Notes under the pieces: model-generated
The model's database searches: none
What the model saw: only the letters and a program-made list of their open reading frames with translations
Told to the model about the DNA's origin: nothing
Part shown: in pieces, positions 1-6,697 of the stretch
Layout of the letters: each line of letters begins with the position of its first letter
Numbering within the stretch: position 1 is the first letter of the stretch
Assembly: GCA_039180415.1 (NCBI GenBank)
Contig: JBCDDH010000062.1
Span: forward strand, 1 to 22,717
DNA length: 22,717 nt
Direction: 5' to 3'
DNA from: CAZIXN01 sp039180415
GTDB taxonomy: Bacteria > Planctomycetota > Phycisphaerae > Phycisphaerales > Phycisphaeraceae
Made by a program: the position numbers and the translations under genes

Positions 1-360
1 CGGTGGCGGTTTGGTCGGCCAGGGCGTTGTCGACGGTGGGCGCGTCGTTGGTGTTGTCGACGGTCAATGTGAATTCGTCGGCTATCGATTCGCCGCTTCC
101 GTCGGTTGCGGTGACGCGGAGATCGATGGAGCCGACGTCGCCGTTGTCGGGGGTTCCGGAGAAGGTTCGGGTGGTGTCGTCGAAGGAGAGCCACGCGGGC
201 AGGGGATCACCGTTGGCGAGCGTGGCGGTGTAGGTCAGCGTGTCGCCGTGGATGGCGTCGGCGTCGGCGAAGGCGTCGGCGGGGACCTGGTACGTGAAGG
301 GGCTGTCTGCAGTGGCGGTTTGATCGGCCAGCGTATTTTCGACGGTGGGCGCGTCGTTGA
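1..360 (-). repeat. Tandem CADG/Ig-like coding repeat, 309-bp period
   Basis: Bases 1-50 and 310-359 align without gaps and with few mismatches. Both encode a DAPTV(E/D)N-x-LADQTAT motif that opens a dystroglycan-type cadherin-like repeat. The 309-base spacing is exactly 103 codons, so the protein repeat stays in frame. Only one full unit and the first residues of the next are inside the window; more units probably follow beyond the left edge. Confidence 0.7.
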
Positions 361-3151
361 AATCCTCGTCGTTGGTGTAGAAGGTTTGGTCGGCGAAGCG
401 GAAGCGTTCGACGTCGGTGAGCGTGTCGGTGCCGTCGCGGTCGGCGACCGAGTCGGCGACAGTGAAGGTGCCGTCGGGGTTCTTGGTGATCGTGTAGTCC
501 GCGGCGTCGCCGGTGAAGATGGCGGTGTCGGTGTCGAGCCCGCCGTCGATCGTGTCGTCGCCGCCGCCGCCGGTGAGGGTGTCGCGGCCGCGGGTGTTTT
601 CCCAGATTCTGAGGTTGTCGATACCGTAGCCTTCGGTCCCGCCGTCGCCGTCCAGGTCGGCGCCCATGCCGATGCGGACGTTCGTGTCGTTGCCCGTAAC
701 GGTGAGCTCGATCGCGAAGCGGATGTCCTGGTTGCTGTCGATCCCGCCGTCCTCGTATGCCATGTGCGAGATGTCGGCGACGGTGACCTGCCATTCGACG
801 CCGCCGGTGGTCCCGGTGATGACGTCGCCGACGCTGTAGTTTTCCTTCGGCAGCAGCTCGATCGTCAGGTTGTCGTTGATGAACAGGTTGGTGTTTTCGC
901 CGGCCTCGATCCCGTCGAACTGCAGGTAGTCCAGCGTGATCCGGGTGAAGTCCTGTTCGCCGGAGAGCGCGAAGTCTTTGAAGACCTTTTGAAAGTCGCC
1001 GTTGTGGCGGTGCCGGCCGAGGAACTCGTCGATCGCGCCGCCGTTGTCGGTCGTGCGGTTGGCGTCGGCGTCGAAGGCCGGGTTGTGGCTGCGCCAGCCC
1101 GACGTGCCGCCGGTGAAGTCGTCGGCGTGCACCAGCTTCAGGCCGTCGCCGGTGAGCGTGTCGCCGTCGCCGCTTCCGATGAGCACGTCGTCGCCCGCGC
1201 CGCCCTCGAGCGTGTCCCCGACGGGTTCGCTGGCGTAGACCTCGACGTTGCCCAGGTGCGGGCCCTGCGTGCCGGGCGTGGTGCTGGCGAAGGTCAGGGT
1301 CGTGGTCGTGTCGGTCGCGGTAAAGGTCATCGACTGGCCGGTCCACCCCAGATTGCTCTTAGTCCAGGTGCCGTCGTAGGTGAGGGTGTGGGATTCGGTC
1401 GTGTCGCCCGCCGAGACGTCGAGCGTGCGGTCGTACGTGGTCCCGCCGTAGGCGTAGGCCCCGAACTGGTACTCGATCGTGTACGTTTGACCGACTTCCG
1501 TGGCGAAGGTTTGGGAGATCGTGCCCGGAGCGCTGCTGCCGTTCAGGTCGATCGGCTTGCCGCCGCCCGGCGGGGTCTCATAAGAACCGCCTCGTACCTG
1601 GATGTCCCCGTCTTCGACCGTCCAGGCCCCGAAAGTATCGCCGGCCGAGAAGTTGTTCCCGCCGCCCATGTCGAAGTTGCCGCCGGTGATCAGGTTCGAC
1701 GGCTCGGGGGTTTCGAATTCCAGGCGGAAGTCGCCGAAGCCGTACGACTCGTCACCGGTGTGGCCGCTGAGCGTGGACCCGAAACCTAGGCGGAGGTCGT
1801 CGCCGGGGTTGTTGACGGTGATGGTCATCTCGGCCCGCTTGTCTTGCCACCACGCATCGGATTGATATCGGCCGGCCGCGTGCGAGTCCTCCTTGAGCTC
1901 CATCGACCACGTCACGTCGCCGTTGCTGCCGGACCAGACGTGGCCCACGGACTGACCGAGGAAGGCGAAGTCGTCGAGCTTGACCCCGTCGATGAAGACC
2001 TGGATCGCCTCGCCGCCGTCGTGGGAGTCGATCGCCCAGAGGTCGAACGTGAAGGTCGCCGACTCGGCCGAGGGGTGAACGGGGAAGGTGCGGGTCACGT
2101 CTTCCGCGCCGCCCGAGCCGCCGAACAATCCGAGGATCAGGCTGCCGTCCGCGACCATGTGAACCTGCTGATGGCTCCAGTCTTCCGACGGGTTCGTGAA
2201 GTCGTCTTCGACGACCAGGGCGGTCTGCTGGGCGAAGTGGGCGGCGGCCAGGGCCTCTTCTGTCGTGAGCACGGGTTCTTCGACCGTGCCGATCTCGAGA
2301 TTGCCGATGCCGTATGACTCGTCGCTCAACGCGCCGTTCAGCGTCGAGCCGAAGCCCAGTTGGAAGGAGTCGGAGCTCGCGGTGAATTCCAATTCCACCC
2401 GGAAGCTCTGGTCTTGCCAGCTCGCACCCGTCACGTCCTCGATCGGCGACGTGGGGGTGATGGTGTATTGCACGCCGTGGGCTTCGCCGCTGCTCGACGT
2501 GCCGGCGATGACGTACAAGAACTGCTCGGACATCACCTCGTTGCCGTCGACGAACACCTTGAATTGTTCGTTGTCCCAGGAGTCGATGCGGTGGAAGTCG
2601 AACGCGACGTACACCGTGTCGCCGCTCTCGCCGACGTCGAACGTTTTGCTCACCGCTTCGGCGCCGCCGCTGCCGCCGAAGCGTCCGAGCATCGAGCCCA
2701 GCGTCGGATCGGTTTCGGTGGTGTTGTCGGACCAGCCGGTCGCGCCGGACGAGAAGTCCTCCGTCACCACCGGGGTGTACGTGCGTTCGGTGGGTTGTGA
2801 CCCGTCGGCCACCAGCGTGTCGTCGCCGTCGCCGCCGGTCAGCGTGTCGCCGCCGAGCCCGCCGAACAGCGTGTCGTCGCCGTCGCCGCCGTCGGCGAGG
2901 TTCGCCAGCTCGTCGCCGAGGTACAGGTCGTCGCCGGCGGTCGCATCGGCGACCGGGTCGCCGGTGTCCGCGTCGACCCACGACGCCGAGAGCAGGATGC
3001 GCTGCTCGAGCGTCTCGGGCTTGAGCTTCGCCCGGCCGCCGTCTTGTCGCTGCTGCTTCTTCGCCGCGGCCCGCTCCGCCCGTTTGGCGGCGCGGCGTTC
3101 CCGGCGGGTCGGCTTGCGGTCGGGTTGGGGCGTCGGGTCGTCGTGGCTCAT
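2..3151 (-). CDS. Giant modular surface/secreted protein, LEPR-type N-terminus (partial)
   Basis: The frame is open from an ATG at 3151 to the left window edge, giving 1050 residues with the C-terminus missing. A Shine-Dalgarno-like GGGAGGA lies about 7 bases before the ATG. Order of parts: a basic Arg/Lys/Ala-rich stretch (about 12-42); LEQRILLSA at 48-56, the planctomycete LEPR-XLL type motif; RTX-like GGDGDDTL repeats (about 87-115); two related beta-rich modules (about 121-294 and 295-480), both ending in LGFGSTL-x-G-x-x-x-DESYG; a choice-of-anchor C/DUF642-like domain (about 485-640, with IDLNGSSAPGTISQTF); a short RTX stretch (about 643-670); a third, more distant module (about 674-850); another RTX stretch with a serralysin-like tail (about 851-920); then a cadherin-like/Ig-like repeat (about 933-1035) and the start of the next. 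RTX repeats normally bind calcium outside the cell. Adhesion or matrix binding is inferred. No catalytic domain is seen in this part. Confidence 0.85.
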   Translation of the reverse strand, partial: MSHDDPTPQPDRKPTRRERRAAKRAERAAAKKQQRQDGGRAKLKPETLEQRILLSASWVDADTGDPVADATAGDDLYLGDELANLADGGDGDDTLFGGLGGDTLTGGDGDDTLVADGSQPTERTYTPVVTEDFSSGATGWSDNTTETDPTLGSMLGRFGGSGGAEAVSKTFDVGESGDTVYVAFDFHRIDSWDNEQFKVFVDGNEVMSEQFLYVIAGTSSSGEAHGVQYTITPTSPIEDVTGASWQDQSFRVELEFTASSDSFQLGFGSTLNGALSDESYGIGNLEIGTVEEPVLTTEEALAAAHFAQQTALVVEDDFTNPSEDWSHQQVHMVADGSLILGLFGGSGGAEDVTRTFPVHPSAESATFTFDLWAIDSHDGGEAIQVFIDGVKLDDFAFLGQSVGHVWSGSNGDVTWSMELKEDSHAAGRYQSDAWWQDKRAEMTITVNNPGDDLRLGFGSTLSGHTGDESYGFGDFRLEFETPEPSNLITGGNFDMGGGNNFSAGDTFGAWTVEDGDIQVRGGSYETPPGGGKPIDLNGSSAPGTISQTFATEVGQTYTIEYQFGAYAYGGTTYDRTLDVSAGDTTESHTLTYDGTWTKSNLGWTGQSMTFTATDTTTTLTFASTTPGTQGPHLGNVEVYASEPVGDTLEGGAGDDVLIGSGDGDTLTGDGLKLVHADDFTGGTSGWRSHNPAFDADANRTTDNGGAIDEFLGRHRHNGDFQKVFKDFALSGEQDFTRITLDYLQFDGIEAGENTNLFINDNLTIELLPKENYSVGDVITGTTGGVEWQVTVADISHMAYEDGGIDSNQDIRFAIELTVTGNDTNVRIGMGADLDGDGGTEGYGIDNLRIWENTRGRDTLTGGGGDDTIDGGLDTDTAIFTGDAADYTITKNPDGTFTVADSVADRDGTDTLTDVERFRFADQTFYTNDEDFNDAPTVENTLADQTATADSPFTYQVPADAFADADAIHGDTLTYTATLANGDPLPAWLSFDDTTRTFSGTPDNGDVGSIDLRVTATDGSGESIADEFTLTVDNTNDAPTVDNALADQTAT

Positions 3152-3291
3152 GGGGCGTCCTCCCTGGGTCGGCGCGGACCGCGGGCCGCCGTCGTGGTTC
3201 GACGGAAGCCATGCCTTGGCATCGGGGTTTTCAGGGGCTGTCGTCGGGAACCCCGGGCCCGTTTAGAGAAGGCCCGTCGCCCGAGTTGGGT

Positions 3292-3321
3292 CTATAACGG
3301 CCGGGAAGCCTGGGGGGTAAA
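3292..3321 (-). promoter_or_regulatory. Possible promoter of the giant surface protein gene
   Basis: On the minus strand a TTTACC hexamer (3316-3321) is followed 18 bases later by TTATAG (3292-3297), a weak sigma-70-like pair. It would leave a leader of about 135 bases before the ATG at 3151. That leader can form GC-rich hairpins, for instance around 3255-3275, but matches no riboswitch class I recognise. The gap between this gene and the release-factor-like gene (3152-3356) holds nothing else I can support. Confidence 0.25.
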
Positions 3322-3356
3322 CCGTCGACGGACCCACGCTTCTCGGACCCACCCGT

Positions 3357-3875
3357 TCAACGCAGCGGCCCGCGCTCAAAGCCCTCCCGCACCCGGTTCG
3401 CGGCCGCCAGCCACGCGCCGTCCCGCTTCCAGAACTTCACCAGTTGGCTCCGCGAGACGTCCAACGCCTCGGCCGCCGCGCCGTCGTCGCCCGCTCGTTC
3501 GACCAGGGCGTCCAGCGACTCGGCCAACACCGCGGGCAATCGGTGGTGCGACGCGTTGACCGCGATCCGGCCGCCGCGGCAACGCTCTTGCCACAAGACG
3601 CTGGGCGAATCCCACGCTGTCCGCACGGCCAGCGCGAGCTTCACCCGCAGTCGGAACACCGCCGCCGCGTGGTTATCCGCCTGTCTCCGCCGCTCGCTCG
3701 CCTCGGCCGTGACGCCGGACGCTCGGTGCGTGATACGGACCGCTGTCTCGACCTTGTTGCGGTGTTGACCTCCGGGTCCGCTGCGCCGGCCGCGCCACGT
3801 GTCGCATCCATCGAGCAGCTCGGCTTCCGAGAGGCTCGCCGGATGCGGTTCGTTGGATTCCGGGGGGCAAGCCAT
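3357..3875 (-). CDS. Peptide chain release factor-like protein (GGQ domain)
   Basis: This 172-residue protein contains the class I release-factor catalytic signature GPGGQHRNKVET, with GGQ at residues 35-37. In release factors and in ArfB-type rescue factors the GGQ loop enters the ribosomal peptidyl transferase centre and hydrolyses peptidyl-tRNA. The protein lacks the codon-recognition domains of RF1/RF2, so it is not a normal termination factor. After the RF-1 domain there is a C-terminal part (about 115-172) that reads like a small helical domain (DVSRSQLVKFWKRDGAWL) ending in a basic tail, rather than the plain Lys/Arg tail of ArfB. The start at 3875 (MACPP) was chosen because it gives a compact domain and clears the divergent gene that starts 51 bases away; the same frame is open further upstream. 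A role in rescue of stalled ribosomes is inferred. Confidence 0.8.
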   Translation of the reverse strand: MACPPESNEPHPASLSEAELLDGCDTWRGRRSGPGGQHRNKVETAVRITHRASGVTAEASERRRQADNHAAAVFRLRVKLALAVRTAWDSPSVLWQERCRGGRIAVNASHHRLPAVLAESLDALVERAGDDGAAAEALDVSRSQLVKFWKRDGAWLAAANRVREGFERGPLR

Positions 3876-3926
3876 GCCGGTATTGTGCCGATCCCTCCGG
3901 AACCCGTCCGACGGACGCCGCACGCC

Positions 3927-4850
3927 ATGACCGATTTGCCCGAACCCCCCGCGACGCTCACCCGGCTCCAGAAGCTCGACGCGTTCATGGCCGCCAACCC
4001 TTGGCACCCGCGCGTCGTGCCGTACTTCGTGTTCATCGTCGGGCTGGCGGTCACCGGCTTCATCCCCGGCGACCGCGCCGCGGCGCTGGCGTACCTGCCG
4101 GTTTATCTGGCGATCAACGCGATCATCCTCTGGCTGCTCTGGCGGTACCGCAAGCTCACGCCCGAGCTGAACCTCAAGTTCCACTGGACCGTGATCCCGT
4201 CGGCGATTTTCCTGACCGCCGCTTGGGTCGGGTTAGGCTATGCCTGGAACCTGATCTTCAGCGGCCACACGATCCCGCCGGACTATCAAGCCCAAACGCC
4301 TTACGTCCCGCCGGCCGAGGCGGCGCCGTTTGGCGAGCTATATCTCGTCGCGCCCGCGCTGTTCTGGGTTACGTTCGCCGCCCGCGGGTTGGGCATGTCG
4401 ATCACCGTCGCGCTGTTCGAGGAGTTGTTTGTGCGTTCGGCGCTGCTGCGCGGGTTTCACCGCTGGAAAGCGACGCAGCTCGGGCTGATGCAGGTCGCCG
4501 CGGACCTGCCCGCGGTGGGTGACATGGTGGCGACCAAGCCGAAGTTCATCGACGCCCAGAAGCAGCCCGCCGCGTTCACCAAGCAGTTCACCGAAACGCC
4601 GCTGGGCGCGGTGACCGTCTTCGCGACGTTTGCGTCGACGCTGATCTTCATGCTTGCCCACCTGCCGCGCGACTGGGCGGGCTGCGTCGCCTGCGGCGTC
4701 GTGTGGTGCTGGATGGTCTGGTACACGAACCGCGAATCGTTGCCGGTCGAGAAGCGAAAAGGCCTGGGGCCGGTCATCTGGTCGCACGGGCTGGTGAACG
4801 CTGCGCTGTGGGGGTACACCATCACGACGGGGGATTGGCAGTTCCTTTGA
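3927..4850 (+). CDS. CAAX-protease-related (CPBP family) intramembrane metalloprotease
   Basis: This 307-residue multi-pass membrane protein carries all three motifs of the CPBP/Abi family: EELFVR (EExxxR, residues 165-170), FMLAH (FxxxH, 241-245) and HGLVN (HxxxN, 287-291). These Glu and His residues form the metal site in this family, which includes eukaryotic Rce1. Hydrophobic segments lie near 30-48, 55-72, 90-110, 140-165, 228-244 and 252-266. The layout resembles the CAAX prenyl protease-related group that co-occurs with exosortase/PEP-CTERM systems, which fits the two PEP-CTERM-type proteins in this window. The substrate is unknown. The start ATG at 3927 follows directly on the short divergent intergenic region shared with the release-factor-like gene. 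Confidence 0.8.
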   Translation: MTDLPEPPATLTRLQKLDAFMAANPWHPRVVPYFVFIVGLAVTGFIPGDRAAALAYLPVYLAINAIILWLLWRYRKLTPELNLKFHWTVIPSAIFLTAAWVGLGYAWNLIFSGHTIPPDYQAQTPYVPPAEAAPFGELYLVAPALFWVTFAARGLGMSITVALFEELFVRSALLRGFHRWKATQLGLMQVAADLPAVGDMVATKPKFIDAQKQPAAFTKQFTETPLGAVTVFATFASTLIFMLAHLPRDWAGCVACGVVWCWMVWYTNRESLPVEKRKGLGPVIWSHGLVNAALWGYTITTGDWQFL

Positions 4851-4944
4851 AACGCCGCGTCTCCGCGCTACGGCTCCACGCGCCAAAGCCATTTATCCGG
4901 GGTTAGCGGTCCTCCTTCGGAAGCCCGCGTTTACTGAGCGTGGA

Positions 4945-5385
4945 CTATTGCGTTCGAGACGCGAACCGCAGTTGCAGCCAGAGGCACGCGGCGATCCAGA
5001 CGGCGAACGCGTTGTGTACCAAGGTGTGCGTGTTGAAGTCTGGCGAGATGTACGGCACCCACGACATAGCGCCGGTCAGGTGAGCGATCGTCCACGCCAC
5101 GGCGATCCAACACGCGAGCCAACGCGCGGCGGCGTAGATCAGGCCGGTCATCAGCAGGCCGTAGATCAATCCGGCCGCGGCGAACGCGAGCGGGTGCCAG
5201 GCGAGCCACCACTGCCCGACGGGGTTGGCTTCGCGGTGGGCGGTGTAGTCGCCTTGCCAGTACGCGTCGGGCTGGCCGAGCAGCGTGAAGCCCAGGTCGG
5301 CGACGAAGGCGGCCCACGGCATGGCCATGAGCGGGCCGCGCCGCTCGCCGGGCGTTCGCAAGAACCAACGAAGCGAGCGCTTCAT
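4945..5385 (-). CDS. Small multi-pass membrane protein, unknown function
   Basis: This 146-residue protein starts basic (MKRSLRWFLRTPGERRG) and has about four hydrophobic segments (roughly 20-38, 62-82, 84-106 and 122-140). Aromatic residues and histidines sit in the loops (YWQGDYTAHREANP, YISPDFNTHTLVHN). I do not recognise the family. Its ATG overlaps the TGA of gcvT in an ATGA arrangement (5382-5385), so it is almost certainly cotranslated with gcvT and is the last gene of the minus-strand run. No strong terminator is visible in the 94-base convergent gap to the CPBP protease gene (4851-4944). Confidence 0.7.
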   Translation of the reverse strand: MKRSLRWFLRTPGERRGPLMAMPWAAFVADLGFTLLGQPDAYWQGDYTAHREANPVGQWWLAWHPLAFAAAGLIYGLLMTGLIYAAARWLACWIAVAWTIAHLTGAMSWVPYISPDFNTHTLVHNAFAVWIAACLWLQLRFASRTQ

Positions 5386-6506
5386 CGCTTGTAGAACGGC
5401 AGCGCAACCACCGTCGCGTCGGCGTAGGTCGCACCGACGGCGACTTGGAGCGTGTCGCCGACGCCAACCGAATCCCGGGGCACGTAAGCCATGGCGATGG
5501 GGTGGCCGAGCGTGGGCGAGGTGCAGCCGGAGGTGACGGAGCCGATCGATTGGTCGGCCTTCATCACGTCGGCGTCTTGGCGGGGCGTGCGTTTGCCGTC
5601 GATGTGCAAACCGATGAGTTGCCGGGGCGGGGCGTCGGCGATTTTCTCGAGCGCGTCTTGGCCGATAAAGCGCGGGACGGGCGGCTGGCCTTCGACGGCT
5701 TCGTGCTTGTGGAGGGAGACGGCGAAGCTCAGGCCGGCGCTCAAGGGATCGAGGTCTTCGGAGAGCTCGTGGCCGTAGAGCGGCATGCCGGCTTCGAGGC
5801 GGAGCGAGTCGCGGGCGCCCAGGCCGGCGGGCTTGATGACCGCGTCGTCGGCCGAGGCGTCCTTGAGCAAGAGCTTGACGGCCATACCGGCCATGTTCGC
5901 GCCCATCATGATCTCGACGCCGTCCTCGCCGGTGTACCCGGTGCGGGAGACGGTCATCTTGAGGATCATCAAGTTTTTCAAGGTGAATCGGTAGTTGCCC
6001 AGCGTGGGGATTTCCTTGCTGAACTTGCCGATCTGCTCCATGACCTTGGGGCCCTGGATCGCGATCATCGCCGTGGACATGGTGAGGTCGCTGAGCTTGA
6101 CGGTGTGGTCGTGCTCGTCGGCGACGGCCTGAAAGTGGGCCATCAGCTTGAGACGGTTGGCCGCGTTGACGACGAGCAGCCAGTGGTCTTCGAAGCGGTA
6201 GACCAGGATGTCGTCGAGCACGCCGCCGCGCTCGTTGCACACGAGCGAATACCGGCACTGCTTGACGTCCATGTCGGAGATTTTTCGGGTCAGCACGGTC
6301 TCGAGGAACTTGCGGGCGTGCCGGCCTTTGACTTCGATCCGGCCCATATGCGAGACGTCGAAGAGCGCGCCCGAGTTGCGGCACTGCTCGTGTTCGGCGA
6401 TCACGGAGCCGTAGTGCAGGGGCATGTTCCAGCCGGCGAAGTCGACGAGCTTGGCGCCGTGCTGCTGGTGGAACTTGTGGAAGGGGGTGGGGTGGAGTTC
6501 GGGCAT
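5382..6506 (-). CDS. gcvT: Aminomethyltransferase, glycine cleavage system T protein
   Basis: This 374-residue protein matches GcvT over its whole length. It transfers the aminomethyl group from the lipoylated H protein to tetrahydrofolate, releasing ammonia and methylene-THF. Diagnostic stretches are HGAKLVDFAGWNMPLHYG (16-33), FDVSHMGRIEVKG (49-61), NERGGVLDDILVYR (91-104, the folate-site aspartate region), SRTGYTGEDGVEI (187-199) and GLGARDSLRLEAGMPLYG (228-245). Length is normal for the family. No gcvH or gcvP lies in the window, so the other subunits must be encoded elsewhere. Its start is preceded by a GC-rich palindrome and has no clear Shine-Dalgarno sequence. Confidence 0.96.
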   Translation of the reverse strand: MPELHPTPFHKFHQQHGAKLVDFAGWNMPLHYGSVIAEHEQCRNSGALFDVSHMGRIEVKGRHARKFLETVLTRKISDMDVKQCRYSLVCNERGGVLDDILVYRFEDHWLLVVNAANRLKLMAHFQAVADEHDHTVKLSDLTMSTAMIAIQGPKVMEQIGKFSKEIPTLGNYRFTLKNLMILKMTVSRTGYTGEDGVEIMMGANMAGMAVKLLLKDASADDAVIKPAGLGARDSLRLEAGMPLYGHELSEDLDPLSAGLSFAVSLHKHEAVEGQPPVPRFIGQDALEKIADAPPRQLIGLHIDGKRTPRQDADVMKADQSIGSVTSGCTSPTLGHPIAMAYVPRDSVGVGDTLQVAVGATYADATVVALPFYKR

Positions 6507-6519
6507 AAGGGAGTCCGAC

Positions 6520-6548
6520 CCGCGCCGCGGCTTCGCCGCGGCGGGCTT
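6520..6548. repeat. Short palindromic intergenic repeat, copy 1
   Basis: This 29-base element contains a perfect 9-bp stem CGCCGCGGC/GCCGCGGCG around a TTC loop (6523-6543). It lies between the stop of the small lipoprotein candidate and the gcvT start. It matches a second copy at 8859-8887 at 27 of 29 positions, in the same orientation. It could act as an mRNA-stabilising or attenuating hairpin, or simply be a dispersed REP-like sequence. Confidence 0.6.
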
Positions 6549-6668
6549 TCAGGGCAGGAGGCGGAGCAGTGCGTCGAGGGCGGGGAGGACGATGGGGTCC
6601 CAGGAGACGCAGCCGGGGGCGAGGATCAAGAGCAGGAGACAGAACAGCGTGGTGCGGGTCTTGTTCAC
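6549..6668 (-). CDS. Very small lipoprotein candidate (39 aa)
   Basis: A GTG at 6668 opens a 39-codon frame ending with TGA at 6549-6551. The product begins MNKTRTTLFCLLLLILAPGC and ends with about 20 residues after the cysteine. It has a basic N-terminus, a leucine-rich h-region and a lipobox-like LAPGC, so signal peptidase II cleavage and lipid attachment at Cys20 are expected. The mature part would be only about 20 residues, hydrophobic and rich in Leu/Pro. It sits 29 bases after ftsI and just before gcvT, so it is probably cotranscribed. There is no clear Shine-Dalgarno sequence. Such short frames occur by chance in GC-rich DNA, hence the moderate confidence. Confidence 0.5.
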   Translation of the reverse strand: MNKTRTTLFCLLLLILAPGCVSWDPIVLPALDALLRLLP

Positions 6669-6697
6669 GGCCGGATGATACGGGTTGGCCCGATGCA

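Noticed and set aside
11..1789. Long plus-strand open frame opposite the giant surface protein gene
   Set aside because: It is Val/Gly/Ala-rich with no recognisable motif and is explained by the codon bias of the minus-strand gene, whose product shows clear domains.
3152..3290. Riboswitch in the leader of the surface protein gene
   Set aside because: GC-rich hairpins are possible, but the conserved bases of c-di-GMP or other common riboswitches were not found.
4851..4944. Terminator between the CPBP protease and the small membrane protein
   Set aside because: Only weak short stems without a T-run are seen.
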